From Halorussus amylolyticus (lineage in GTDB: Archaea > Halobacteriota > Halobacteria > Halobacteriales > Haladaptataceae): a stretch of DNA of 64,000 nucleotides. Shown in pieces: positions 1 through 8,551 of this stretch (its first letter is position 1; each line of letters begins with the position of its first letter). The notes below the pieces were generated by a model. It was not told the origin of the DNA. It made no database searches and saw only the letters and a program-made list of their open reading frames with translations. The position numbers were made by a program, and so were the translations under genes. The stretch lies in contig NZ_ML974133.1 in the NCBI RefSeq assembly GCF_004143485.2, positions 170,990-234,989 of the forward strand, read 5' to 3'.

Positions 1-1
1 C

Positions 2-787
2 GGGGGTACCCTCGCGCCGACGCTCGCCGAGAACGCCGAAATAACGGGCGCGTACGAGCAGTCCTACCAGCCGTTGGAGGACCGTGACCTCTCGAACGCG
101 GTGGTGTTCCTCCCGACGCCGTACGGCGACTGGCTGAATCACCCGTTCCAGCACCTCCGAAACGACCCCGGTTTCGACGGCGAGGTGGTCTACGCGATGG
201 ACGGACCCGATACGGCCGAAGTCGCCGCCGAGTACCCTGACCGCACCTACTACCGCTACGTCTACCGCGGCGAGTGGACGCCCTTCCTCGGCCAGTCGGT
301 GGACTCGGCCCTCCGCGAGGTCCGGGTCGTCCGTGGCGACTCGGTCGGAGTGGGCGCTTCGTTCGGCGTCCCCGACCACGCAGACCGCGTTTCGGCGCGG
401 CTCTCGACCGCCGAGGGCGCGAGCTACTACGCGATGAACGGCACCGGGAACGTCTCGCTCGACCTTCGAGTCGCGAACGGTTCGGCTCGCGTCGTCGGGT
501 CGGAAATCAGCCCGGTCGGCGAAAACGGGTCGGTTCCGGTCGATTCCGACGACGAGGTACTCCTGCAGGTGTTCGTCAGCGACGCCGCAGGCGGGGGCTT
601 TTCCTACCGGCTCGAACTCCCGGTCCGCGACGACGACGGCGAGTTAGTCGCGCTCTCGCCCTACCGCGAGGCGTGCTTCGTCGCCGACGAGTGCGGTGGC
701 GAGGCCGCGTACGTACCCGGCGCGGTTCCCTCCGGCGTCCACGTGGAGACGGATATTTATTCGTCGGCGAGCGAGTCGGATTCGTGA
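2..787 (+). CDS. C-terminal part of a large membrane or cell-surface protein (start outside window)
   Basis: The frame is open from the first base, so the true start lies upstream; 261 residues are visible. The visible part has no hydrophobic membrane segment. It looks like a beta-rich extracytoplasmic domain with Asn-Gly and Asn-Val-Ser sequons, and it ends in a serine/acidic tail. Haloarchaeal GT39/ArnT-type membrane glycosyltransferases often carry a C-terminal domain of this kind, and the nearby family 2 glycosyltransferase fits that reading, but the catalytic part is not in the window. The TGA stop overlaps the GTG start of the Nudix gene by three bases, so the two are probably co-transcribed. 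The function is an inference from weak resemblance. Confidence 0.55.
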   Translation, partial: GGTLAPTLAENAEITGAYEQSYQPLEDRDLSNAVVFLPTPYGDWLNHPFQHLRNDPGFDGEVVYAMDGPDTAEVAAEYPDRTYYRYVYRGEWTPFLGQSVDSALREVRVVRGDSVGVGASFGVPDHADRVSARLSTAEGASYYAMNGTGNVSLDLRVANGSARVVGSEISPVGENGSVPVDSDDEVLLQVFVSDAAGGGFSYRLELPVRDDDGELVALSPYREACFVADECGGEAAYVPGAVPSGVHVETDIYSSASESDS

Positions 788-1278
788 CTCGAATCGATTT
801 GCTCCGCGACCGCGAATCGGTGTCGACGAGCGAGGAGACGATTCGGCTCGACTCCGAATCGTTCGAAACTGTCCGAGAGAACGTCACCTCGGGACTCGAC
901 CGATGGGTCGGGGCACTCGTCCGCGACGACGACAACCGAATCGCGCTCGTCCGAAACCGCTGGAGCGACGGCTGGGTGCTTCCCGGCGGGAACGTCGAGT
1001 CCGGCGAAACCCTCCGCGAAGCAGTCGCGCGCGAGGTACGCGAGGAGACCGGTCTCGCCGCGAGCGTCGAGCGACCGGTGGAGGTGGTCGAACAGACGTT
1101 CGTCTCCGGAGACGACGCTGTTCGGGGCCACTTCGTCGTCTTCGATGCCCGCACCGAAGACGCCGAACTCGGCGACGACCTCGGCGTAGACGACTCGGAA
1201 ATCGAGGCTGCGGGGTGGTTCGCAGATGTGCCCGACGACGCCCGCGACCCCGCTCTCCTGCGTCGCCACTTCGGGTGA
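784..1278 (+). CDS. Nudix hydrolase
   Basis: This 164-residue protein would hydrolyse a nucleoside diphosphate linked to another moiety; the substrate is unknown. A complete Nudix box is visible at about residues 78-100: Gly, five residues, Glu, seven residues, then Arg-Glu-Val-Arg-Glu-Glu-Thr-Gly-Leu. The two Glu of REVREE are the expected Mg2+ ligands. It starts at a GTG overlapping the stop of the upstream gene, which implies translational coupling. An upstream extension in this frame exists, but it is antisense-like arginine-rich sequence and is not part of the protein. The N-terminal 45 residues before the Nudix fold are haloarchaeal-type and of no known role. Confidence 0.85.
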   Translation: MTRIDLLRDRESVSTSEETIRLDSESFETVRENVTSGLDRWVGALVRDDDNRIALVRNRWSDGWVLPGGNVESGETLREAVAREVREETGLAASVERPVEVVEQTFVSGDDAVRGHFVVFDARTEDAELGDDLGVDDSEIEAAGWFADVPDDARDPALLRRHFG

Positions 1279-1389
1279 TGGCTCGGCCCTTTCGGACTAC
1301 GCGGACTGTCGGTTCGGGAGCGACGACCGACCCGTGAGGAGCGCCCGCGCCGAGTTAGCTCCGTCTTCGTATATAAAATCCCGGGCGGC

Positions 1390-2109
1390 TCACTGCCGTC
1401 GCTCTTCGAGACACACCTTCACGATGGACTTCGCGATGGCCAGTCCGCCCTTTATCGGGTCGAGTTTGGTCTCGCCCGCGCGCTCGTCGTACTCGATGGG
1501 GACTTCGCGCACGTCGTAGCCTCTCATTAGGGGCCGAATCAGTAGTTCGGCCGACAGCCCGGTGTTCTCGGTCCACGCCACGTCCTCGATGACCCTCCGG
1601 CGGTACGCGCGCATTCCTGTCGTGGTGTCGTGGACGCGTTCGCCCATCAGCGCGCTCGCCAGCAGGGCGAACGCCTGATTCCCGAACCGATTGAAGTCCG
1701 GCATCGCGTCGGCTCCCCAGTAGAGGCGGTCGCCGCTCACCACGTCGTAGCCGCGGTTCACGTAGTCGAGGAACTCCGGAAGCTGTTCCATCGGATACGT
1801 GTCGTCGCAGTCGGTCGTCACGACCACCGGGCGGTCGGCCGCGAGCAGGGCCTCCCGAACCGCGACGCCGTAGCCCTGCGGCTCCTGTTTGATGACCCGT
1901 GCGCCGTGTTCGCGAGCGATTTCGGGAGTTCGGTCGCTCGACCCATCGACGCAGACGACCTCCGCGCGACCGTCGGTGATTCGGTCGATGTCGGACAGGA
2001 CCGCCTCGATAGCGGCCTCCTCGTTGTAGGTGCCCATGACGACACTCAGGTCGTCGAAGGTGTACTGTTCAGTCGCCTCGGCATCCGTACCGACCGCGTC
2101 CGTACTCAT
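1390..2109 (-). CDS. family 2 glycosyltransferase (dolichyl-phosphate hexose synthase-like)
   Basis: This 239-residue soluble GT-A enzyme has the N-terminal signature SVVMGTYNEE, the nucleotide-binding Asp in VCVDGSSDRT, and a metal-binding region TTDCDDTYP that plays the part of DXD. The family moves a sugar from a nucleotide sugar, commonly to dolichyl phosphate, for protein N-glycosylation or lipid glycan assembly. There are no C-terminal membrane segments, unlike AglD-type proteins. It is transcribed convergently with the preceding Nudix gene. The exact sugar and acceptor cannot be told from sequence. It lies close to the truncated possible GT39-type gene, which may hint at a glycosylation neighbourhood. 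Confidence 0.8.
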   Translation of the reverse strand: MSTDAVGTDAEATEQYTFDDLSVVMGTYNEEAAIEAVLSDIDRITDGRAEVVCVDGSSDRTPEIAREHGARVIKQEPQGYGVAVREALLAADRPVVVTTDCDDTYPMEQLPEFLDYVNRGYDVVSGDRLYWGADAMPDFNRFGNQAFALLASALMGERVHDTTTGMRAYRRRVIEDVAWTENTGLSAELLIRPLMRGYDVREVPIEYDERAGETKLDPIKGGLAIAKSIVKVCLEERRQ

Positions 2110-2381
2110 CTTGCTGAACGCTTGTATCGGCCCGTATTTGTACTTTTAGGTTCGCCAAAAAACACACTCGGTATCTGTCACTATCACGCTCCGAGACCGG
2201 ATGAGATGTCACTGAATCGGGTATCTCCGACCAGTCGATTCCGAATCCGTCGTTTTCACCGATTTCACCCGTCTGCGAGTTCCCCCGAACGAGAGAAATT
2301 CCGTATAGCAGTATACCATGTATACGTTCGATCGGGAACGTCGAACTCTCGAAAAGGATACAAAAGCAAGATACCTCGAAC
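2110..2381. other. AT-richer intergenic spacer
   Basis: This spacer lies between the glycosyltransferase start and the integrase stop, both on the minus strand. It is richer in A and T than the flanks, with runs such as ccaaaaaacacac and gtatagcagtatacc; the latter contains the short dyad GTATA/TATAC near 2311. I see no convincing gene. It may hold the glycosyltransferase promoter and the terminator for the integrase pair. Confidence 0.4.
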
Positions 2382-3440
2382 TCAGAGAAGCGAGTAGATG
2401 TTCTCCTCGTACACTTCCCGGACGCGGTCGCCCCAGTTGTGGGTGTACGTGTCGATGATGTCGGTCGCCACGTCCCCGCGAAGGTACTTCACGATTCCCC
2501 GGTCGCCGGTGCGGTCCCGGAGGTGGGTCGTGAAGAAGTGTCGAAAGTAGTGCGGCGTGACGTTCTCCTCCGCGCCGCCGCCCCGTCGGTACCACCCCGC
2601 TTCGCGGGCGTGAGTCTCGACGACGTTCCGAACCATCTGAGGAGTGAGTCGGCGTCCCCACTTCTTGCTGGTGCTGACGAACAGCGGTTCGGCGTCCGAG
2701 ACGGCGTCGGGACGGACGGCCAGCCACCGAGTCAGTACCGACGCGAGTTCTCCGTCCACCGGGACGACGGTCGGGCGCTTGCGCTTGTTCGCCGCCGTCC
2801 GCTCTTCGCCGTTGACCACGTCGCCGCGCCCCGCGTCCGAACCGACGAACAGCGCGTCTCCGCGGCCGTCGAGCTGTGGTCGCGTACCGAGTTCGTACGC
2901 CTCGCTCGCCTCGCCCGAAAGTCGAACGTCCCGGAGGTCGAGGTTGCAGAGTTCGCCGACCCGAACCCCGGTTTTGAGCAGGGTGACGACCACCGCCCGC
3001 TCCAGCGGGTGTGAAATCTCGCCGACGAACGCCCGCATCTGCGGGACCGAAATCTCCCGGCGAGTCGGGTCCTTGTCGATGGACTCGTTCATCTCCTCGA
3101 CCACGAGCGCCATCGGATTCGAGTCGAACGCGCCGACTTGCGTCATGTACGCATAGAATCGGTGGAGGTACGACGCGTACGTGGCGACGGTGCTGTCCGC
3201 GAGATCGCCCCGGTGGCCGTGGACCCACGCCATGCACTCGCGCTGGGCCGCGTCGCCCGGAGGGAGCGACTCCCCGCGAGGATTGCGCTCGGGTGCGTCG
3301 AGAAACGACTCGAACTCCCGAAGGACGCGCTCGTAGGCTTCGCGAGTCCGGTCGCTCTTGCCGTGGTACCGGAGGTCTTCGAGGAAGTATCTCACCGGGT
3401 CGTCGGGGTCGACTTCCTCGGTGGCCCGACTACTCGCCAT
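2382..3440 (-). CDS. tyrosine recombinase / site-specific integrase (XerA-like)
   Basis: The protein is 352 residues, with an N-terminal SAM-like core-binding domain (about 14-125) and a C-terminal catalytic domain. Visible active-site elements are Arg in TGVRVGEL (about 160), the beta-hairpin Lys in KRPTVVPV, HYFRHFF as the His-x-x-Arg box, and a nucleophile Tyr near the C terminus; YTHNWGD and EVYEENIY both offer candidates. It overlaps the DUF5805-like gene by 11 bp, so the two form one operon. Neighbours are ordinary chromosomal genes, no attachment-site duplication is seen, and no other phage or plasmid genes are present. A housekeeping or conserved chromosomal role is therefore more likely than a recent element. 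Confidence 0.85.
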   Translation of the reverse strand: MASSRATEEVDPDDPVRYFLEDLRYHGKSDRTREAYERVLREFESFLDAPERNPRGESLPPGDAAQRECMAWVHGHRGDLADSTVATYASYLHRFYAYMTQVGAFDSNPMALVVEEMNESIDKDPTRREISVPQMRAFVGEISHPLERAVVVTLLKTGVRVGELCNLDLRDVRLSGEASEAYELGTRPQLDGRGDALFVGSDAGRGDVVNGEERTAANKRKRPTVVPVDGELASVLTRWLAVRPDAVSDAEPLFVSTSKKWGRRLTPQMVRNVVETHAREAGWYRRGGGAEENVTPHYFRHFFTTHLRDRTGDRGIVKYLRGDVATDIIDTYTHNWGDRVREVYEENIYSLL

Positions 3441-3843
3441 CGTCCACCGTCGTGTAGCCTCCCCGGCGGCCGCTGTACTGGACTCGGTTCTCGTTCTGGA
3501 GTCGCTGGAGGGTCTCCTCCAGTCGGTCCTCGAAGTCGCCCGCGAGTTCGTCTACCAGTTGGTCCCACGACAGATGGCCTTCCGAATCGAGGCGGTCGAG
3601 AAGGCGCGTTTCGAGGCCGCCACCCCCGGGGTTCGACCCTTCAAGACCACCTTCCGCGGGGTTCTCCGTCTCACCCGCCCCGGATTCGAGGTCGAACCCG
3701 CGTCTCCCGGCCTGTACCATCGTTCTGACGAACTCGCTCTGGCTCATGTCGAGTTCGTCGGCGTGACGCTTCCACTTTTCTTTCTGGTACGCTGGCACGA
3801 ACGTCTTCACGGCCGTCCGGTCGGTGTCAACCTCGTCGTTCAT
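3430..3843 (-). CDS. DUF5805-like small DNA-binding-type protein
   Basis: This 137-residue protein carries an N-terminal segment KTFVPAYQKEKWKRHADELD followed by MSQSEFVRTMVQAG. That pattern matches a haloarchaeal family usually named DUF5805 and looks like a ribbon-helix-helix or short HTH DNA-binding region. The C-terminal half (about 85-137) resembles a winged-helix segment (LSWDQLVDELAGDFEDRLEETL). I chose the ATG at 3843 because the preceding codons in frame do not look coding and an AT-rich box (TTCATATAC) lies about 27-35 bp upstream. It overlaps the integrase start by 11 bp and may regulate or assist the recombinase; that role is inference. Confidence 0.75.
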   Translation of the reverse strand: MNDEVDTDRTAVKTFVPAYQKEKWKRHADELDMSQSEFVRTMVQAGRRGFDLESGAGETENPAEGGLEGSNPGGGGLETRLLDRLDSEGHLSWDQLVDELAGDFEDRLEETLQRLQNENRVQYSGRRGGYTTVDDGE

Positions 3844-4447
3844 CGCTCGCTTGGTGCGTCTCACCCTCAGTATATGAATGTGTCCCAATTACGGGGATAA
3901 AGTATCTTATTTGCGTGTATAGTACCACCAGCCAGTGATTTTGAGTACTAAATGGAGAGGTTTACTAATTAGAAGTCCTGCAAAGAGAGATTATAATTTT
4001 GGTAGGGGTGGGCCTGCTTAGAGAGATTACTAACTAGGCCGTGCATCCTTCGAGAAATTGACCGCTGAAGGCGATGCCGTTCGGCGATGATTTGCTCCGG
4101 TAACAGAGTCTCGTTCGGGTCGTCGGTACCCGGACCTACTCGAACCGAGTCGGCCAATCGACGATATTTCGAAATGTGATTTGTCGGTGTCGCGACAAAT
4201 CCGTCGCGGCCTCGACCGCCGACCTATTTCGTAGGGAGAATTGAAACAACAAAAGAGGAAACAGTCGCGTGCTCTCGACCAGGGGATTTTTGGCCCGTCG
4301 CGAGGGCTATCTCGAACCACCTCGAAAACGCTCCGAACCGGCGTGGAACCGCGAGGCCGAAACGGGCGAGCAAGCCGCCGAACTGATACACGCTATTTTG
4401 CGATATCTCTCGGTCGGGTCGAACCACAGGCGAGACGCGAACCCCTG
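3844..4447. other. 604-bp intergenic region, no convincing gene
   Basis: This stretch is AT-rich near the left end and becomes GC-rich toward 4447. An imperfect direct repeat is visible: CCTGCAAAGAGAGATTATA near 3976 and CCTGCTTAGAGAGATTACTA near 4013. Short open frames exist on both strands (for example 4269-4454 plus and 4224-4427 minus). None has haloarchaeal acidic composition, a good start context or a recognisable domain, so I call none of them. It could be a decayed gene remnant or hold an untranslated RNA. Confidence 0.4.
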
Positions 4448-5347
4448 TCAGTGAATCGCCATCTCGGTCTCGGTGTCGGCTCGTAAGAAGACTTCCTTCG
4501 CGCGCTCGACACCCGTACTGGCCTCCGAGCAGTTTTCCATCAGCACCGTCTCGCTCGGGAACAGTTCCTCGCCCACGACGAGACCGTGTTCGCGGGCGGT
4601 AGAGCCGGTGACGGTCAGGTACACCCCGACCTCGGTCTCCGCGATGGCGGCTTCTTCCTCTTGGTCCTCTCCGGGGTACTCGAAGTCGAGCGCCCCGGTG
4701 TTTCGCGTGCCGAGGACCGCTTCCACGAGTCGCTCGTAGCGCGGCGAGATACAGAGACCGCCTTCGTACTCGCTCAAAAACGCTCGCGTCGGGCGCTCGC
4801 CCTGCGGGAGCGCCTCGGGGGCCGCCATCAGCGTGTGGTACACCGTATCGCCCATCCCGGCGACCACCCGAACGTCGGTGTCGTGGGGGTCGATGCGGGC
4901 GTTCACGTCGGCGATTCGGGTCAGCGGGTCGGGACGGAGTTCCACGACCTCTTCGAGCACGAGGTCGGCGCTGTCGAAGCCGAGCGCGAACTCGTGCTTG
5001 CGGAGCGCGCGAAACGGCTCCTCGCGTCCCACGAGTCGGAGTTCCACGTCGCCGACGGGCACGGTGAGGCTATCGAAGACGATTCGGCGCGGCTTTCCGG
5101 CCCGGTCGTCCCGAAGAAGGGTGTAATCGGGTTCGGCGCTGTCGTCGGGATGGCTGTAGTCGGCGAGTCGAGCGTAGGGCCCTCGCTCGGGAGTCTGGCT
5201 TCCCTTGGTGACGGCCTTCTCGTATCGGAGCGTCGAGATAACGTCGTCGGCGACTCGCTCGGCGTCGGCCTCCTCGGCGACCCGCTGGAGGACCGCCTCC
5301 AGCGGTCGCCCTTTGCGCGGTACCGCGACCGGAATCGTCTCAGTCAT
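4448..5347 (-). CDS. conserved protein with a HisG-like N terminus, function unknown
   Basis: The protein is 299 residues, soluble and acidic. The opening IPVAVPRKGRPLEAVL resembles the first strand and loop of ATP phosphoribosyltransferase (HisG), and RKHEFALGFDSADLVLEEV resembles the HisG or periplasmic-binding-protein-like second half of that domain. Other HisG motifs are not clear, and the C-terminal 100 residues (YLTVTGSTAREHGLVVGEEL onward) look different. I therefore treat it as a divergent paralogue rather than the histidine-pathway enzyme, although hisF occurs 16 kb away. It is separated by 45 bp from the downstream-located histidine kinase gene, on the same strand. Confidence 0.6.
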   Translation of the reverse strand: MTETIPVAVPRKGRPLEAVLQRVAEEADAERVADDVISTLRYEKAVTKGSQTPERGPYARLADYSHPDDSAEPDYTLLRDDRAGKPRRIVFDSLTVPVGDVELRLVGREEPFRALRKHEFALGFDSADLVLEEVVELRPDPLTRIADVNARIDPHDTDVRVVAGMGDTVYHTLMAAPEALPQGERPTRAFLSEYEGGLCISPRYERLVEAVLGTRNTGALDFEYPGEDQEEEAAIAETEVGVYLTVTGSTAREHGLVVGEELFPSETVLMENCSEASTGVERAKEVFLRADTETEMAIH

Positions 5348-5392
5348 TAGGCCAAACGTGGCACGGCGGGAGTAAACGCGTTGCGTTTCCGG

Positions 5393-6442
5393 TCAGTTCT
5401 CGCGGGCGTCGAGAAACTCGAATCGCGCCCCGCCCACTTCGCTGTCGGTGATGCGGATTCGCCAGTCGTGGGCTTCGGCGATACGACGCACGATGGCGAG
5501 ACCGAAGCCCGTTCCGTCGGGGCGCGTCGAGTAGCCGCCTTCGAACACTCGCTCGCGGTCGGCGGCCGGGATTCCCGGCCCGTCGTCGGCGACGTAGAAC
5601 CCGGAGTCGAAGCTCCCGACCGTGACCTCCTCGCCGCCGTGTTCGACCGCGTTTCGAAAGAGGTTCTCGAACAGCGCGCGCAGTCGCCGCTCGTCCGAAC
5701 GTACGGTCTCATCGGCAGCGGCGTGGAGCGTCATCTCGGGCGTCTCGACCGTACCCCACGCGTCGCGTGCGACCGTATCGAGGTCCACGCGCGCGAGGTC
5801 GCCCACTGTCTCACCCTGCCGCGACAGCGCGAGCACCTCGTCGACGAGTCGCTCCATGCGCCCGTGAGCGCGCTCGACCGCCTCGAAGTGGTGTTCGTCT
5901 CCCGTCTCCCGCGCGAGTTCGAGGTGGCCCTGCGCGACGTTCATCGGATTGCGGAGGTCGTGGGAGACGATGCTCGCGAACTCGTCTAACCGATTTCGCT
6001 GTTCGGCCAACTCCGCGGTGCGCTGCTGAACGCGACTGTAGTAGACACCGAGCAGACCGCCACCGAGCGCCCCGAGAGTGACTTTCGTGAGAGCGATGGT
6101 CTCCGGTTGGAGCATCGGTCGGCCCTGCATCGACTGGAGGACCGACACCCATCCCGAGAGCAGGCCCATCACGGTCGCGCCACCCACGCTCCAGAGGAGA
6201 ACCGCGGTCACGAGGTCGGCCGGAGTGTCGTCCAGTCGAAGCCAGACGCCGAGCGCGACCAGAAACAACGAGAGACCGATTGGGAGACTGAGTTGGACGA
6301 CTTCCGGGGACAACACCTCGTCGGAGACGAACACGTGACTCACCGAGACGGCGAGCAAGCTACCGCCGAACCCGGCGACCGACCACTCCCGAAGCGACAC
6401 TGCGGTTGGCGTCGCATCGGATACGTCAAACCCGGAGCACAT
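5393..6442 (-). CDS. membrane sensor histidine kinase
   Basis: The protein is 349 residues. The first 130 residues form about four hydrophobic segments (for example LSLPIGLSLFLVALGVWL). A short coiled region follows, then the H-box FASIVSHDLRNPM with the phospho-acceptor His, the N-box LFENLFRNAVEHG, the G1 box DDGPGIP and the G2 box GTGFGLAIV. All elements for autophosphorylation are intact. No receiver or PAS domain is attached. The ATG lies 16 bp downstream of the stop of the coiled-coil gene on the same strand, so the two are probably one operon. The signal and the partner response regulator are not in this window. Confidence 0.9.
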   Translation of the reverse strand: MCSGFDVSDATPTAVSLREWSVAGFGGSLLAVSVSHVFVSDEVLSPEVVQLSLPIGLSLFLVALGVWLRLDDTPADLVTAVLLWSVGGATVMGLLSGWVSVLQSMQGRPMLQPETIALTKVTLGALGGGLLGVYYSRVQQRTAELAEQRNRLDEFASIVSHDLRNPMNVAQGHLELARETGDEHHFEAVERAHGRMERLVDEVLALSRQGETVGDLARVDLDTVARDAWGTVETPEMTLHAAADETVRSDERRLRALFENLFRNAVEHGGEEVTVGSFDSGFYVADDGPGIPAADRERVFEGGYSTRPDGTGFGLAIVRRIAEAHDWRIRITDSEVGGARFEFLDAREN

Positions 6443-6457
6443 GCGAGCAGTCGTCGA

Positions 6458-8425
6458 TTAGTTGCCGAACACGTCGCTAATCCGGTCGCGCCACTCCTGA
6501 ATCCCTTCGATTTCGTCGCGGATGTCGGTGATGTCGCCCTCGACGCTCTCGACGCGCGCGGTGAGGTTCTCCTCCATCGCGTCGAGGTCTGACGACAACG
6601 AATCGACGTCTTCGGAGACGTTCCCGACCTCCTCGGAGACATTTCGGACCTCCTCGGAGACGCTCTCGACTTCCTCGGACACGTCGGCCACGTTTTCGAG
6701 TTCGGAACGAACCGCGTCGAGTTCGTCCGTGAGCGTTTCGAGTTCGTCGCCGACGGCCGTCACGTCTTCGGTGTTCGCGCCCACCAGTCCTTCGAGGTCG
6801 TCGAGACCCGTTTCGAGCGCTTCGACCTCGTCGCCGAGGTCTTCGAGGTCGCCGACCGCTTCCAGTTGGCTTTCGAGCGCCTGCACGTCGTCGCCGAGGT
6901 CTTCGAGCGCCTGTACGTCCTCACGGAGGTCTTCGAGCGCCTGTACGTCCTCACGGAGGTCCGCAACCGCGTCGAGGTCGTCCTCGAGGTCGCCGACCTC
7001 CGTGCGGAGGTCGGCGACCGCGCCGAGTTCGTCCTCGACCGCCGAAACGTCCGCACGCAGGTCCTCGACCGTTCCGAGGTCCGATTTCACGGTGTCGAGG
7101 TCGGACTCGACCGCCGTGAGACTCGTCTCGAACGTCGAGATATCGGCTTCGACCGCCGAGAGGTCGGCGTCGAGTTCCTCGACTCTGTCGTCGGTGTCGG
7201 CGGTGTCGGTGCGAACCGCCTGTAACTCGTTCTCGAACGCCTCGATGTCGGCGCGGACCTGCGCGAGGTCGGTCTCGAAACCGCCGAGGATGTCGTCGGC
7301 GACCCCGTTCTCGTCGATGAACTCTTCGAGCGCCTCGGTGTACGCCGAGAGGTCCTCGACCCGCGACTGGAGGTGGCGGATGCGGACGTTCGTGCTCTCT
7401 GGCGTCTCGACGTCGAGTTCGCGCTGAATCGCCCGCAGGTCGTCGTCGGCCACCTCCCCCGACCGAATCTCCTCGGCGAGCGTCGCGGCCACGCTTCCGG
7501 GACTCGGCGGCGAGACTTCGGGTTCGACGGCCGAGGGTTCCTCCGTGGTCTCCGAGGGACCGTCTTCCTCGAAGTCGTCGAACGTCTCTTCGTCCTGGAA
7601 CGTCTCCTCGCCGTCGAGCACTCCTTCGTTTTCTAACGCGTCGTCCTCGGCTTCGGGGGCGAGGTCGGCTTCGCCGTGGTCGAACTCGTCGTCTCCGAAG
7701 TCGTCGTCCCTGGCCAGCGGGTCGTCGTCACGCGACTCCTCCGAGTCGCCGGAGTCGGCGTCCGCGGCGAGCGGGTCCGAATCTGTCGCGAGCGGGTCGT
7801 CTCCCTCCTCGGCGAGCGGGTCGGAGTCGGCCGCGAGCGGGTCGTCCGCGGCGGCTTCGTCGTCGAGATCGAGGTCGTCCTCGCCCGCGACCACGTCGCG
7901 GACGAGCTGGCTGTCCTCCTCCGAAACGATGTCGGTGATGGTGTTTCCGTCGGGGCCGCCGACTTCGCCGCCGAGGGCGTCGGCGCTCGGACTCGATTCC
8001 GCCTCGGGTCCGGAGTCCGAGACGGGTGAGTCGGCCGATTCGGATGCGCCCGAATCGACCGTGACCGGTGCGACCTCCTCGATGGTCGGTGCAGCGAGGA
8101 AGTTCCCTGGGTCGTCGTCGTCGCCGAGTCGGACGCCGTAGACCGTGACGAACTCCTCGTCGGCGTCGATTTCGCGCTCGAACTGGACCCGGTGGTCCTT
8201 GTAGGCGGTCCAGTTGTCGTTCTCGTAGTCGGGGTGAAAGCCCACGTTATCCATCGGGAACGTTTCTGGAATGTCGTCAATGAGACGGAAGCTCGCGCGC
8301 TCGTCGCGCTGGCTCCGTACCACGAACTTGATTGCGGGGACCGCGAACTCGTCGCCCTCGAAGGACTTCTCGACAACGACGCCGCTGTCCTCCGCGGTCA
8401 CGACTTCGGTCATACTATCGCTCAT
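6458..8425 (-). CDS. large acidic protein with long C-terminal coiled coil
   Basis: The protein is 655 residues. About 1-105 form a globular domain (SFEGDEFAVPAIKFVVRS to YGVRLGDDDDPGNF). About 110-285 are low-complexity acidic sequence with repeated DPLA units. About 330-655 are almost pure heptad coiled coil with units such as EDLREDVQALEDL. I prefer ATG 8425 over the GTG at 8434 because a TATA box (TTTATATGG on the minus strand, 8449-8457) is correctly spaced for a leaderless start there. It is followed after 16 bp by the histidine kinase. The role is unknown; an elongated scaffold or a partner of the kinase is possible. A 30-bp unit is exactly duplicated within the coil region. Confidence 0.8.
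   Translation of the reverse strand: MSDSMTEVVTAEDSGVVVEKSFEGDEFAVPAIKFVVRSQRDERASFRLIDDIPETFPMDNVGFHPDYENDNWTAYKDHRVQFEREIDADEEFVTVYGVRLGDDDDPGNFLAAPTIEEVAPVTVDSGASESADSPVSDSGPEAESSPSADALGGEVGGPDGNTITDIVSEEDSQLVRDVVAGEDDLDLDDEAAADDPLAADSDPLAEEGDDPLATDSDPLAADADSGDSEESRDDDPLARDDDFGDDEFDHGEADLAPEAEDDALENEGVLDGEETFQDEETFDDFEEDGPSETTEEPSAVEPEVSPPSPGSVAATLAEEIRSGEVADDDLRAIQRELDVETPESTNVRIRHLQSRVEDLSAYTEALEEFIDENGVADDILGGFETDLAQVRADIEAFENELQAVRTDTADTDDRVEELDADLSAVEADISTFETSLTAVESDLDTVKSDLGTVEDLRADVSAVEDELGAVADLRTEVGDLEDDLDAVADLREDVQALEDLREDVQALEDLGDDVQALESQLEAVGDLEDLGDEVEALETGLDDLEGLVGANTEDVTAVGDELETLTDELDAVRSELENVADVSEEVESVSEEVRNVSEEVGNVSEDVDSLSSDLDAMEENLTARVESVEGDITDIRDEIEGIQEWRDRISDVFGN
6901..6960. 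repeat. exact 2x30-bp tandem repeat within coiled-coil gene
   Basis: Bases 6901-6930 and 6931-6960 are identical, and 6871-6900 is a diverged third unit. Each unit encodes ten residues of the coil (Leu-Arg-Glu-Asp-Val-Gln-Ala-Leu-Glu-Asp). The exact identity at base level indicates a recent duplication, and it changes coil length by ten residues, not by whole heptads. Confidence 0.9.
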
Positions 8426-8448
8426 ACGATTCACATCCCAGAACGGCC

Positions 8449-8457
8449 ATATAAATC
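8449..8457 (-). promoter_or_regulatory. TATA box of the coiled-coil/kinase operon
   Basis: The minus strand reads TTTATATGG, centred about 27 bp upstream of the ATG at 8425. This is the normal haloarchaeal spacing for a transcript that begins at the start codon. It decides between the GTG at 8434 and the ATG at 8425. Confidence 0.65.
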
Positions 8458-8551
8458 ACACGCAGACAGAACAGATTTGTGAGAGGAATCGTTCCCGAAG
8501 GCGTCGCACTCGACACCGGAATTTAGGGCGTTTCGGCCCGTGTGTCTTCGT

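Noticed and set aside
2382..3843. Provirus or integrative plasmid around the integrase
   Set aside because: No capsid, replication or transfer genes, no tRNA target and no flanking direct repeat of useful length were found; neighbours are ordinary genes.
4224..4486. Small genes in the 3.8-4.4 kb spacer
   Set aside because: Frames on both strands lack acidic composition, good start context and known motifs.
4448..5347. True ATP phosphoribosyltransferase (hisG)
   Set aside because: Only the first strand and one later segment resemble HisG; the PRPP-binding loop was not recognised, and hisF is far away in an unrelated context.
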